Both the position numbers and the translations under genes were made by a program. Source: Ephydatia muelleri (Eukaryota > Porifera > Demospongiae > Spongillida > Spongillidae). From it: a stretch of 64,000 nt of DNA. Where the stretch lies: assembly GCA_013339895.1 (NCBI GenBank), contig JABACO010000002.1:6740396-6804395 (forward strand), read 5' to 3'. Numbering within the stretch: position 1 is the stretch's first letter; each line of letters begins with the position of its first letter. The notes beneath the pieces were generated by a model. The model ran no database searches, was not told where the DNA came from, and worked only from the letters and a program-made list of their open reading frames with translations. Positions 22,315-33,216 of this stretch are shown in pieces.

Positions 22315-23315
22315 GTGCCAGACACACAGTGGCAGCATGCTCAACGTAGTCCTAAGCTGGGTGGGCTCGGCCTGCGTTCTCTATCTCTTCACTCGTGTGC
22401 CGCCTTCATCTCTTCTGCGGCATCTTTAGAAATGGGGAACCCTGACAACACTCACTTACAGCAGGCCATTCTTCGCTTCAATGCCCGGGTCTCTCCACAG
22501 GACTCCATCACCATGGAATCAGTGCTCAATTCTCCTCCCCAGCAGAAGTCGCTGTCTCAAAAGCTGGATTCTTTCGCATTCCATTCTCTGCTGTCTTCAG
22601 CTTCCCTGGTGAACAAGGCTCAGTTTCTTCTCATGCCAGTTCTTGGATTACTGCCATCCCTTCTAAGTTTGAAACTGCACCTTGACTCAGCAGAGTACCA
22701 AACGGCCATTAGGTGGTGGCTTGGTCTCAACACATCAGTGGCCTCTTTTGCCAGAGTTGGTTCTCGATCCTCTGGGCCATCATGCTGCCTCTTGTAGACA
22801 TGGTGGGGATGTGGTCACCCGACACAATCGCCTGCGCGACATCTTTGTTGAGTTCTGTCGCCAAGCACACCTTTCTGTGAGAGTGGAAGCTGGTTTTGGG
22901 CTCTCTATGGTTCAGAGAAACACTCGCCCAGCTGATGTTCTTGTTCAGGATTGGGTCAGAGGGTCTCCAGCAGCTATTGATATAACCGTCACCTCTCCTT
23001 TAACTCCAGCAATGTTGAGGGATGCTAGCACATCAGCAGGGTCAGCAGCCTATGCAGCAGAATGCAGAAAGCATGAAGCCAACGACACGAAGTGCCATGC
23101 AGGAGCTCGGATGGACATGCATTCCTCTAGCTGTGGAGACTTATGGACACAGGGGGAAAGAGGCTCAGGCTGTTTTTTCCCGTCTTGCCTCGTTTATAGC
23201 CATCCATCGAGATAGTCCCAAATCCAGTGTCCTAAATGAAATCTATAGTCGTCTCAACATGTCCAAGGTGAGGTCTGTAGCTAGATCCATCTTAGTGAGG
23301 GGGTCTGCAGCATAG
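22315..23315 (+). pseudogene. Non-LTR retrotransposon pol, C-terminal fragment (copy B)
   Basis: Plus-strand frames run from SPKLGGLGLRSLSLHSCAAF through EYQTAIRWWLGLNTS to DPLGHHAASCRHGGDVVTRH. They continue with NRLRDIFVEFCRQAHLSV and EAGFGL, then NTRPADVLVQDWVRGSPAA, IDITVTSPL, and finally GWTCIPLAVETYGHRGKEAQ and SRLASFIAIHRDSPKSS. This is a pol C-terminus: thumb-side region, zinc knuckle with the HH/C pattern, then RHN, RPAD and D-x-T-V motifs suggesting a restriction-like endonuclease that nicks target DNA. Two frame changes (about 22790 and 23060) interrupt it, and the 5' part is absent, as usual for 5'-truncated insertions. A TAA-rich tail follows at 23365. It shares its family with 17040-17530. 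Confidence 0.72.
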
Positions 23316-23364
23316 GACTCATGCGAGTAATGATAGGTCGAAATTGTAGTGCATACAGTGTATG

Positions 23365-23465
23365 TAATAATAATAATAATGTGCTTTTTATTGTATCTTG
23401 TATTCCTGTATTCTCTTGTATCTGAATAATACATCAATAATAATAAAAATAATAATAATAATACT
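23365..23465 (+). repeat. TAA/AAT microsatellite, probable 3' tail of the non-LTR element
   Basis: TAATAATAATAATAAT and AATAATAATAATAATA runs lie 50 bp after the final codon of the retrotransposon fragment. Simple-repeat tails are usual for elements inserted by target-primed reverse transcription. Confidence 0.6.
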
Positions 23466-23599
23466 TTTGTGTTTGTGTATTTCCTGTAATGTTGTTATCT
23501 TTAATTATTGAAATGATTTATGATAAACTCTTCCTGAACACACGTTCATAGACCCATCATCGAGTCTTCTTCTCCAGTGACTCCACTTCACCAGTGAGC

Positions 23600-23696
23600 T
23601 AGTCTCATATACCCAGACCCGACAAGCATTGTCGCATAATGTATATTATAAATTATGCGATAATGCTTACGTCTGTCGGGTCTGGGTACGAGACTA
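23600..23696. repeat. Foldback MITE with TAGTCTCGTACCCAGACCC-type end
   Basis: The arms 23600-23640 and 23652-23696 are reverse complements (ACCCAGACCCGACAAGCATT; ATTATGCGATAATGC). The same terminal motif recurs at 23970-23992, 43622-43638 and 44803-44818, so this is a multicopy family. Confidence 0.75.
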
Positions 23697-23916
23697 CCCG
23701 TGAGCCCTCAAACACAAACTGGATGCCGTTATGATGGCCAAGGTTAGACGTGCCCTACCGCACATATTTGAGAGTAGGGATTTCCCCATTTGTGCTGCTA
23801 ATCGCTTCAAAAAATGTTGTACATGTACCTCTTTTTTTTTTAAATTAGGAAAAAACAACATTTTGATTGAACAATAATTTATTGCTATTAATAAAATTCG
23901 GCCCCTTTCATCGCCG

Positions 23917-24303
23917 CTACGCAAGCGTAGCGGTGATGTAATCCCACCCGCAGCTGCGATGTATTGGGTCTGGGCACGAGACTACCCTTTCACGAAGGCG
24001 TACGAAATCGTTAATCGTGGATTTGCTGACATTAAATATCGCGCTCGATGCCATGTGAGTGTAACGTTGAGCGAGTAGCGTTATATACAGACGCCTTTCT
24101 GATTGGCATTCTTTTGTACCGTAAATACACTCTCTTCGCGCAGCAACACTGAGCACGTGGCGATATATTGCATCGCAGTTCTCTGCGACAATGTTTTGAA
24201 GTTGTTTCGCATCTAATAAAAACTGCTTCGCAAAATGCGATGCGATATCGGTTAAATTATTCCCTGCTGATGAGTTCTTATTGCATTGCGTATACATGTG
24301 CAT
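23917..24303 (-). CDS. Unassigned open frame, distal end made of repeat sequence
   Basis: A 128-codon minus-strand frame starts ATG at 24303. The first hundred residues (for example DAKQLQNIVAENCDAIYRHV and SSAIFNVSKSTINDFVRLRE) are not recognised. The last part (VVSCPDPIHRSCGWDYIT) is a translation of the GTCTCGTACCCAGACC repeat end, so an original gene, if any, is interrupted there. No splice signals were convincing. Confidence 0.25.
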   Translation of the reverse strand: MHMYTQCNKNSSAGNNLTDIASHFAKQFLLDAKQLQNIVAENCDAIYRHVLSVAARRECIYGTKECQSERRLYITLLAQRYTHMASSAIFNVSKSTINDFVRLRERVVSCPDPIHRSCGWDYITATLA

Positions 24304-25357
24304 TACTCACGTTAATGTGACTTTTAGTACATTAGTTCGGGTACGTCCTGGAAAACTACATGTAGTTGTATCAATAATGGCTACTGAGCACACAAGAATA
24401 CTTAATCAATAGACCATCAAGAATAGCGTGCATAACAGAAAAAAGAACAGAGAGGTTGCTACGAGCTGTACACGTTCGTTAGTCATTGTAATGGTATCAC
24501 ATTCGAATCGAAATACTTAGTGTACGTGGGAGTGCCCGTGTCGATCATGAGCCAATGGATATGGAGCAAAAATCGATGTTGGCAGTAGATACAATTGGTC
24601 ACTGATTTGTACATGTACGTGAGAATCTACAGTAGTTATGTTTATAATTACATGTATAATGTATGATTTTTGCAACATGATTATATATTTTCTTGCATGC
24701 AGTTATACCAGCTGTACCATCCATCTCATGCCGTAAAAATTTCATTATTAACAAATACATGAGAGTGTGCAGCGCTAGCGGGGTTATGTTTAGTTCAAAG
24801 ACAGATAAACTGCTTAAATGCAGCTGTTAGCCTTTCAATGATTGTACTAAAACTAATTTTATTTTATTTTCAAAAGTATTATATTACACAAAAATGGGTA
24901 CAAAGAAAGTGAATTAAACAGAAACTGAGGGAACCTTGGCTTCTGCAACAGCCAGATCAATTGCACTGATTCTGCATGCTCGCCTACCCCCATTCATAAA
25001 ATGAAATGTCAACTTAAATTGCGTGTCGTATAACGTACTGGGTGTTGCGACCAAGAATATCAATTATAATGCACTTCGATCATGCATTTTACATGCTGTT
25101 TACGAGAAGACAGTCTACATATGCATAATAATAATTTGTGATGAAAATATACTTCTTAAATTGGGACAGTTTCAGCTCATGTACGTGTATTATAAAATGT
25201 TATAAAAATGCATCGATCGCGTTTGAATCACTATAACGTCCCAACGGTTAATGCTATCGACTTTCTATTTTCAACACTTCATACTAGTCTACACCGTTTC
25301 ACTACGGAGAAACATATTTTGGGGGCTTGCACCTGTTCCTTGCTGATGCTATGTATG
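24304..25357. other. Stretch without recognised gene
   Basis: This AT-rich sequence has ACATGTA motifs and no coding match or structured repeat that I can support. Confidence 0.45.
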
Positions 25358-25745
25358 TTCCTGTGTGTGTCTGTGCATGTGTCTGTGTGTCTGTCTGTGT
25401 GACTGTCTCATGTGTGTGTCTGTGTGTGCATATGTGTGTCTGTGCGTGTCTGTGTGTGTCTGTGTGTGCTAGCGTGTATTTCTATATATGTTTGTGTGTG
25501 TGTGCATGTTTCTGTGTTTGTCAAATGTGTGTGTCTGTGTTTTGTGTGTCCATGTGTGTGAGTCTGTGTGTCCATGTGTGTGTATTTGTATGCGTCTGTG
25601 TGTGTGTCATGTGTGTGTCTGTGTGTGCGTTTGTGTGTGTGTGTTAGTGTGTTAGTGTGTCTGTGTGTGCATTTGTGTGTCGTGTGTGTATGTTGTGCCT
25701 GTGTGTGCCTGTGTGTGCCTGCATGTGTGTGCATGTGTGTGTTAT
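25358..25745. repeat. GT-rich imperfect microsatellite
   Basis: TGTGTGTC/TGTGTGCA-type imperfect repeats run for about 390 bp. The Cys/Val-rich (plus) and His/Thr-rich (minus) frames over it are artefacts of the repeat. It ends 11 bp before the hAT element. Confidence 0.9.
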
Positions 25746-25756
25746 GCAAGCTAAGT

Positions 25757-27008
25757 CAGGCCCGTAGCCAGGGGGGGTTCGGGGGGTTCGAACGAACCCC
25801 CCCCCCCCCCTCAGGGGGAAAAGGTCCAATTATGTGGCGGTAAAGGTCCCGGCCACTCTATAAGGCGATTAGGCGATTCCTGGGCGGCTAGGCCAATCCA
25901 GTCCTGGTCTTTCCCGCATTCATGTTTAGTTCTAGTTATGATAAAATGAAAAGTAATTATTAATATGCACTGTAATTTTAATTCATACTCAATACTCGCG
26001 CGCGTGCGCCGATCGAAAATGCCGGGTAGCTCCCCAGCAAAAAAAAAGAGAGCGTGAACGAGCCGCTGCCTTGTGCCAGAAGCTTGATGTGTTCTTACCA
26101 ACTGCAAAACGAAAGGCAACGGGCGATGGGCAACAGTCGGATCCTTTAGTCACAGAAACAAATTCTGCCACAGCGAGGAAATCGAATGTAGCGATCACTC
26201 TGATAAGTGCGAAACTACATGTAGTGAAATGGTTGCGCCAGATTCTAACGAGCCTGAAATCACTCCAGCTGCAGCCATCAAGGATTGCGACTGTAATCTA
26301 TACCCCAATATCAGAGTCCTACTGCAAGTCAGTTGCCTGCACGTTGCCTGTGACTTCTTGTGAGTGTGAGCGGAGCGCTAGCGCTCTTCGAAGACTGCAC
26401 AATTACACGAGAGCCTCTATGGGAATGAGCCGTCTTTCCAGCCTTGCTCTCCTTCATATCCATTATGACATGCACGTGGACTTAAATGAAGTTGTCACTC
26501 GCTATGCCCATTTGCACCCAAGGAAGCTTGAACTTGACTCTATCATACGCAATGAAATCGAACACTAGCTCTGTCATGCACTATACATGTACACTTGTGC
26601 ATGCATTGCAGTGTGTAGAATATACTAGCTAGCCTATATGGGTTTCATGCATGTATTAATATGACTAAGCAGGATCAGAAGTATTGTCGGTGTCTCATAG
26701 AAGGGGCTAAATGTCGACCGAAATGGATTATGAATATAGTTATGCATGAGCGCTTACATGTACATTGGCAATTATATTTACCAAATTACAATGAAGAGTT
26801 ATAAAGCGGTATGAGTGTACTGGTACATGTGTCTGCAAATTGGTTTGCATTCAGTTGCAAAATCAATGTTTTCAAAAGCTTCCGCGCTTCGCGCGGTAGG
26901 GGGCACATCCCCCTCCCGCACCTACCCCCTTTTGGTGATCCACGCCCACTTTAGGTCCAGATTTATTATTTTCGAACCCCCCCTTTTCCCGACCTGGCTA
27001 CGGGCCTG
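25757..27008 (+). mobile_element. Non-autonomous hAT element, TIR to TIR
   Basis: The ends are CAGGCCCGTAGCCAGG (25757-25772) and its complement (26993-27008), a terminal sequence of hAT type. The flanking octamers AGCTAAGT and AGCTTGGT match at 6 of 8 positions, consistent with an eroded 8-bp target duplication. C-runs and G-runs follow each TIR. At 1.25 kb it keeps only fragments of a transposase. Confidence 0.82.
26029..26568 (+). pseudogene. hAT transposase relic: N-terminus fused to the dimerisation domain
   Basis: An ATG at 26029 opens MPGSSPAKKKR, which is interrupted by a shift at an A9 run. KLDVFLPTAKRKATGDGQQS follows. The middle of the enzyme is deleted. The C-terminus ends with the hAT dimerisation domain of the THAP12/ZMYM1-like group: ECERSASALRRLHNYTRASM, then SRLSSLALLHIHYDM, then the stop at 26568. 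At least two frame changes lie between. It is encoded inside the CAGGCCCGTAGCCAGG element, on the plus strand, and cannot make an active transposase. Confidence 0.75.
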
Positions 27009-27275
27009 AGCTTGGTACACAAATTGAAATGCAATCAGTTGAAATGAATAGAATGCATGTCAATGTGATAATGTTTGTGAGTGAGAGTGTTTGTACCATC
27101 ATCAGGTGTATTATTTGCCACATGTATAACTGGTGTGTGCAATCAGAGATAATATATAGAGGGATTGGCAACGGTCCCACTTAACACTAATTAACGCGTG
27201 CCATTCGCAGCTGAATCCGTAGAAATGCACTATAATCTACACACGTACATACAATATACATGTAAAAATAAAAGC

Positions 27276-27719
27276 TTATAGCTGCTTCCTGATGCCTTTG
27301 GACTTTTGCGTTGATATTTTTTTGGAAACCTTGTACTTTTCTATCCAAGCACTTGTGTATGAATAGCCACGAACAGTTAACCATAAATCCACAACCATTT
27401 GAAACAAAGCTGTGCTCGATTCCTCATCCCAGTTCGAACTTAGCATTGACCAAAAGAACAGCACATCTTCATTGTTCTTAACTGTAGGTGCTATATCTGT
27501 GAGGAAGTTCACAGGCTTACAACCTTGCAATTGGCTACGAATTTCAAGTTCCATTGCTATAAAAACTTCAAATGTGAGACTATTTACAAATGTCAGGCCA
27601 CCTCGATCAATGCAGTCAATCCAATCAGTTGAATCGCATTGCACAGCGTCATCAGAGGTCAGCATGTCATCAAGACAGTTCAAAAGGTATTTTTTGCTCT
27701 TACACCTTTCCAATTTCAT
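27276..27719 (-). CDS. C-terminal part of an unassigned, probably element-encoded protein
   Basis: An intact 147-codon minus-strand frame ends with TAG. It has an acidic first half (NCLDDMLTSDDAVQCD), a middle reading GGLTFVNSLTFEVFIAMELE, and a conserved-looking end, NWDEESSTALFQMVVDLWLT then ASWIEKYKV-like residues (TSAWIEKYKVSKK) and KSKGIRKQL. The W...L/FTxxxxEKYK...KSKxLRK ending is one I associate with repeated element-encoded proteins in invertebrate genomes, but I cannot name the superfamily with confidence. A splice acceptor near 27720 (TATATAG) may precede it. It sits between two hAT-related pieces. Confidence 0.4.
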   Translation of the reverse strand: MKLERCKSKKYLLNCLDDMLTSDDAVQCDSTDWIDCIDRGGLTFVNSLTFEVFIAMELEIRSQLQGCKPVNFLTDIAPTVKNNEDVLFFWSMLSSNWDEESSTALFQMVVDLWLTVRGYSYTSAWIEKYKVSKKISTQKSKGIRKQL

Positions 27720-28239
27720 CTATATATTATCTCTGGTGCAAGTACGCTGTACATGAGTGTGTGTATTGTGTATAAGGAAATACCCCATACGATAGTGTAC
27801 AGGGCCAAGTACGCAACAATGCAAGTGTGTGCACAAGTGTAAGCCAGCATGAGTTCGTGTACTATATCTGAGCTGAAAGTTGTGTGAAACCGAAATCATT
27901 TGCAATCGTAGCTGAGTGGGCGTGACAGATATGACGATGATTATAGCAAGATGATGGCAAATAGGAAAGCTTTATTACACGACTAGAGGATAATGCAAGT
28001 GCGTAGCAAATAGCTTTACGCGCGCCGTTTTGAATACTGCCCGCGACGTACGCGTGCATGGGAGGCGCAAGGCAACCATACACTTGGATCCGTTAATTTG
28101 GTACGATCGTCTGGCAGTGAGCAGCTTTTAATTTTCCCACATAAACTCACTGCCTGAGTGAGACAAAAACAGTTGGAGAACGGCTAGAGGAATGGGCGTA
28201 ACAAAGAAGTTATCACAATTTATTGTTGATTGGGAGAAT

Positions 28240-28438
28240 AATGGTGCAATCGAGTGGGAATATGCATTAACTTTGCACAACTGTATCTCTGTGATGCATA
28301 GATTACAAATAAACGAACTGAACATGTCAATAGCAACAGGACCCCTGTACGTATGTACTGAATCTGAAGCGGTTTGAACGCTGTTAGCTGAAGATGTGGC
28401 GGTTTTGAACCCCATGGGGTATCGGACCTCGTTCGACA
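28240..28438 (+). repeat. Interspersed repeat family, copy B
   Basis: This aligns with 3700-3886. A plus-strand frame from 28192 to 28377 (ending SIATGPLYVCTESEAV) and then LAEDVAVLNPMGYRTS is better preserved than in copy A, suggesting a once-coding repeat. It runs directly into the CA tract. Confidence 0.5.
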
Positions 28439-28439
28439 G

Positions 28440-28655
28440 ACACAAATGACAGACATACACAGACACACACACAGATGCACAGACACACACGGACACACAA
28501 GCACACACGAAATATATAGACACTCACAAAATACACACACGCACACACAGATATACACACAACATGCACACAGTACATGCACAACACACAGGCACACAGA
28601 TACACACACGACAGACACACAGACGCAGACACATACGGACACACAAAGACACACG

Positions 28656-28689
<34 letters not shown>

Positions 28690-28695
28690 CACACA
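28440..28695. repeat. CA-rich imperfect microsatellite
   Basis: ACACACAGA/CACACAC repeats occupy about 255 bp. They are the complement in composition of the GT tract at 25358. Confidence 0.9.
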
Positions 28696-28754
28696 GGAAA
28701 TACTTCTGTTTTTGAGTGCATGCTCCCTGGAATGATGAATATTGCTATCTATTA

Positions 28755-29110
28755 TGTCTGTGTAAACTTACCACAGGCCCTGACCTACCACAATCAGCAG
28801 GGTAATTCATCCCCTGGCAGAAACATCGCCCTTCAAAACTTACTTGCGTGGTACATCCTTTTTCATCTAGAAGAGGCAGCACAGTGTCGTGTCGCACTGT
28901 ACTAATTTGTATGCAGTAAATTAAATGACTACTCCTAGAAGATTATATATATAGCAAGGCACAGTACGTACTTTGTACTTATGGTGAGGAACAGCAATCT
29001 GTGTTCAGGAACACACAACATTGTGCTGATGGAAAAAGTAGGCCAGTGAGACCTGTGATGAAATCCCTCATCATTGCAGATTGTGGTAGGTCAGTAAGTT
29101 TACACAGACA
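28755..29110. repeat. Inverted repeat pair (foldback)
   Basis: TGTCTGTGTAAACTTA and CCTGACCTACCACAATC at 28755-28795 recur as the reverse complement at 29079-29110, about 280 bp away. No transposase is seen between the arms. Confidence 0.65.
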
Positions 29111-29289
29111 TATCCATTGCAAGCTAGTAACGATTTCATTATACTGTGAAAAGGCTGGATAAGCTTTGATGAGCAGTTGTACAGAGTGCTAGATTAGTGT
29201 ACTAAGGGAAGAGTACGTCTGCTTGCAACAATACAGAGGAATCACACAGAGATTGGTACAGAAATTGAGAATGAATCAGTGGCCTCTTA

Positions 29290-29614
29290 AGCTGTTCAAT
29301 CGAATAGAGCAGTATTTTACATCCCAAATCCCGCCTCTCACAAAAATGAGCAGGATAAAGCCATGAAACTCTTAGCACATGCATGGTGCGAAAATTTACT
29401 TCCCCCAGTTCATGCTGGGAGTCTAACTTTCAGTGAATTTATTGCATGCATTTCAAGAGGTTCCTTTAAGATGCCTGGCAGGACAAAGGTCATCAAAATG
29501 ATAGATGAGTTGTATGAGGATATGCATGATGTTCAAGTTGAAGGACAATCCAGTTCTGTTTCGTTACAACAGATGCAGCAAAGATGCCAAATCGTGCATT
29601 TGGTGAAGGTGTAA
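29290..29614 (+). pseudogene. hAT transposase fragment (ZBED-like N-terminal core)
   Basis: The plus-strand frame reads KLLAHAWCENLLPPVHAGSL, then TFSEFIACISRGSFKMPGRT, then KVIKMIDELYEDMHD. After a frame change near 29565 it continues as FVTTDAAKMPNRAF. The order (a helix with L-P, F-x-x-F-I, then F-x-M-P-R/G-R-T, then Y-x-x-x, then V-S-x-T-T-D) matches the segment before and including the first catalytic Asp of ZBED-type hAT transposases. Both ends are missing, and no TIR pair for it was seen. Confidence 0.6.
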
Positions 29615-29615
29615 A

Positions 29616-31249
29616 GTCATTTCAGTACTTCGAATTCGTATTTATTGGTTGCACCAAATCCTCCGCAATAAGATATTATAATACTTGTGTATACTGAATA
29701 TGATTGCAGTTGACAAAATATAAAAATGTAATTAGGAATGAAGGATTTGTATGCACCATTTGACGTCAATAAAAAGTAATTGATTGAGTTTTCAATCAGA
29801 AGCCCGTCTAACATATTGCATGATGCTTAGGGGGCGTGGTCCGGCCTGATAGGCTAGACCCCTGGCCTGTCAGGCCGGCCTGACAGGCCGGCTGGCCTTC
29901 GGCAACCCTGGCAGACACACACAACGAAGATTCCAAAAAGGCAGAATGGTAGCAGACCATAGCCCAACAAATGCATTAGGTGTTTGCACAATACACAACG
30001 ACGTTGAGTCCTTTCTAAAATATCCATGATTCCTAGCAATGGATGTGGAGTTGTAGGTGGCTGATCTCTCGCAGGTGGAGTCTACCGCATTGAGCACAAA
30101 ATCCCCCTGGCGATTAGATGGGATGGCATCGTCTACATCTGGACGTTCTTATGGATGGTATTGATTCCATAAGAAGTCTTTACTCAACTGCTGTGCAAGT
30201 TGTCATCAGACTGTGTACTACTGTACCGCGAATTAATTTTTATTACTCCTATAAATAGTTACCAGTAATACTCGAGTATCGCTTCGCATCAATCAACTGG
30301 GCGAGACCATATCGTATGCAGATCCGCATATTCCGCGCACATTCTTCGATAAGCATCTTCAAGTCGTAGGATCTGGGCGAACCTAACCATATGTACTATA
30401 TATATTAATATTTATATCGGAGCGATTTGTATGGCCATCGGTTCATAATCCAAACCAACCAAGTTATTAAGTGAACAATTAATTGCAACAAAATCTAGGG
30501 TGTTCTCGAGCTCGGGTGTTCTAAAGGAATCTTATTCAGGAGTTCTGATGAGAACTTGAGCTAGATCAACCAATATTCAACCCATGTAATGTGCAGATCC
30601 ATGTAGTACCAGGGGTGACATCTGTTAGTGGGAAAAGTCACACTTTACATGACATAATTGACTTTTAATATTTTTCCGGCCGATCGAAAGGCAGTGTAAG
30701 CCCATACATATATAAGCTAATGCGTAGGAAAGTTGATGTGCAGAGGGGTGGGGCACGTAAATTGTATGTGTCTCATGATCAGTAGATCCACTGTTAGAAG
30801 ATCTTGTGGATGCTAACATAAACAATTGCAGGTCCAGATCGTGCAACTGGACTGATGTCTGATGGCTCTGCTGCCTTTACTGTGATCACACTTTGCTTTT
30901 AATTATTGTCAGAAGTGAGATATAATAATAATTAAATAATCCTACCCTAGGACCTAGTTTGTAACGATAGACAATGGTCGAGGGGTTTAGTAGTACAAAT
31001 GAACTAAATTGCAGTACTACTCATACGCGTATATCAAAAGACTGTACAATCAGACCAAAACAGAACCTTTAGCTTCATTTTAGTTGAATCCATCAACTAA
31101 ATGGCAGAATACATTGAATACTATAAAATAAATATTTAATAATAATAAGAAGCACCAGCGTGTCATATTAAAAATGGCTTATTTGTGCCCAATATTGCAG
31201 CTGCAGAAAAACCTCAAACTTGTGGATAGTATCTTATCATGAGATCATG

Positions 31250-31250
<1 letters not shown>
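29616..31250. other. Stretch without recognised gene
   Basis: I see no supported gene. A GC-rich palindromic patch (GGCCTGTCAGGCCGGCCTGA) lies at 29862-29881. Confidence 0.45.

Positions 31251-31292
<42 letters not shown>
31251..31292. repeat. (TG)21 microsatellite
   Basis: This is an uninterrupted TG run. Confidence 0.95.
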
Positions 31293-31293
<1 letters not shown>

Positions 31294-31555
31294 TGTTTCA
31301 TAATCCACATGTATTGACCAAGCAAGTTACTGTTTGGTGGTGTAGATAATTAAAATGAATTTCAAAGGACAGCATATATGCATAAAACATGTCAAACAAG
31401 TATTAAGTAAGAAACAGTTAATTGTAGGTCCCATGTCAGACAGCACAGCAAGTTTCAGTTGCTGTTGGGTCAAAGTGACACAAAATCACATTTAGAGCAG
31501 ACAGCAAATAAGGTCTGCTGGCCTATATGGAAAGAGAAGTGGAAGGAATATTAGA

Positions 31556-31890
31556 AATAGTGAGAAGGGGGGGTGGAGGAAGGGACGAAGGGAGAGGAGA
31601 TGGCAAGGAGGGGACCAGGGAAGATGGGTGAAGAGGAAAGCAGGAGGGAAGAAGGGATGAAGGGTGGGAACAAGTGAGGAGAGGAAACAAGGATGGAGGG
31701 AGGAGGTTGGAGGAAAATGGGGGGAGAGGGGGGCGAAGGGCATACAGGAGGGAAGTAGGGAAAGTGGGGAGAGGTAGGGAGGAGTGGGAGAGGGAGGAGT
31801 GGGGAGAGGGAAGGAGGAGAGTGGGAAGAGGGAGGGAGGGGTGGGGTGAGGGAGGTAGGAGAAGGAAAAGTGGGGGAGAGGGAGGGAATT
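31556..31890. repeat. Purine-rich (GGA/GAG) tract
   Basis: About 330 bp is almost free of pyrimidines on the plus strand, dominated by GGAGGG, GAAGGG and GGGGAGA. Such tracts can form triplex (H-DNA) or G-quadruplex structures. The Ser/Pro/Leu-rich minus-strand frames over it are compositional. Confidence 0.85.
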
Positions 31891-33216
31891 TAGTACTATT
31901 ACGCAAGTGGGTAGGAATGGGTAAGAGAAGAGCGGAGACCGGAGGGGGAAAAGGTGTGATCAGAAAAAACGGAGAGGTGGAAAGGATGAAATAGAGAAAT
32001 TCTTTCAGACATTCACCTGAACAATAGGTCCTATTTGTTCTTTAAAAAGAGAAAGTAGCGAACATATACTGGAAAGAAAAAGCACTTTAGCGTTTACTAC
32101 GCACCGTACGCCATGCTAGGTGCGGCTCTAGAGCTATGATACAGACATGTAGGACCTAGTAATCGGCTGCATAGCACATTGGTACAAGTATACACTATTA
32201 TAATAATACGAGGTGGAGTGAAAGCATAGGCCTACCTTGGCTTTGTGGAAAGAGTCTATTTGATCGATAGCTAACTAGCCAAAGCTAGAGGACACTACAC
32301 CGGCCGGCCATGGCACCGCTCGATACATTTAACACATTGGTGAAGCTAGTACGGTACCTGGCTGTATGCATCGGATCCTCAGAGTCAGCTTAGCAGCAGC
32401 TGATCCCATATGACCAACTTTTTGCCTGCAAGATAGGCAGAATTAATAATTTATGAAGGAAATTACATGCACACATACATGTAGATCTGTAGTCACATAC
32501 ACAGTGGTGTAGAGAGTATGTTGACATCTTCTGCAGCGAGCAAGCAAATAGCATTGCCCCACATTCACATATCTTGCAAGCCCATAGCCAGTCGATTCTT
32601 TACACAGATGTCTGTACATATGTATACATTTAAGCAAACATACAATACAGGATCATTACAAAAAGCACCACCTTACTCCCAGGACATTGGGAATGTCATC
32701 TTGGTTCAAGGAGAAACACTCTTGCCTCTACCTGCAGTGTACATGTGTACAATTCAGTCAACAAGCAGGAATGCCCACATTCCAAATAGTGCCCACCTTA
32801 CACCTTAATATTGCATGCTGGCACTTTGGGAAACCATTCTCGTTGCAAGACAAACCCTCTGAAACAGAATACCTGTACCTGTGTACAATTATTGGTACAA
32901 TACAGACACACAGAAGTCAAATACAAATGCAAGCCATAATACTGCTTAAAATTCATGGGCGTACGCAGCCTTTGGGGAAATGCGGGGAGGGGTCATACGC
33001 AAATGTTGTAAATACGAGTGGATTAATAGTACAAGTTTTAAGAGTGATGGTGACCTCGTTTTGTGGAGGAGCAGTTGTTTGAACCCATCGACCACGAAAT
33101 TCACATTGGGGATCTCAATCTGGCCCTCTCACATGTGCCCAATCTATCACTGGCAATTGCACACACCTCATGTGCACAAGGCAGGGAGGGAGCGCAGAGG
33201 GTATATGGGAAGAGAG
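31891..33216. other. Stretch without recognised gene
   Basis: I see no coding match. Weak frames at 32443-33082 show no domain. Confidence 0.4.

Noticed and set aside
25327-25843. Cys/Val-rich secreted-like peptide and His/Thr-rich peptide frames
   Set aside because: They are pure GT/CA microsatellite translations; the same occurs at 28220-28721, 40769-41096 and 50564-50872.
31523-31994. Arg/Gly-rich and Ser/Pro/Leu-rich frames
   Set aside because: They are compositional effects of the purine tract, open on both strands.
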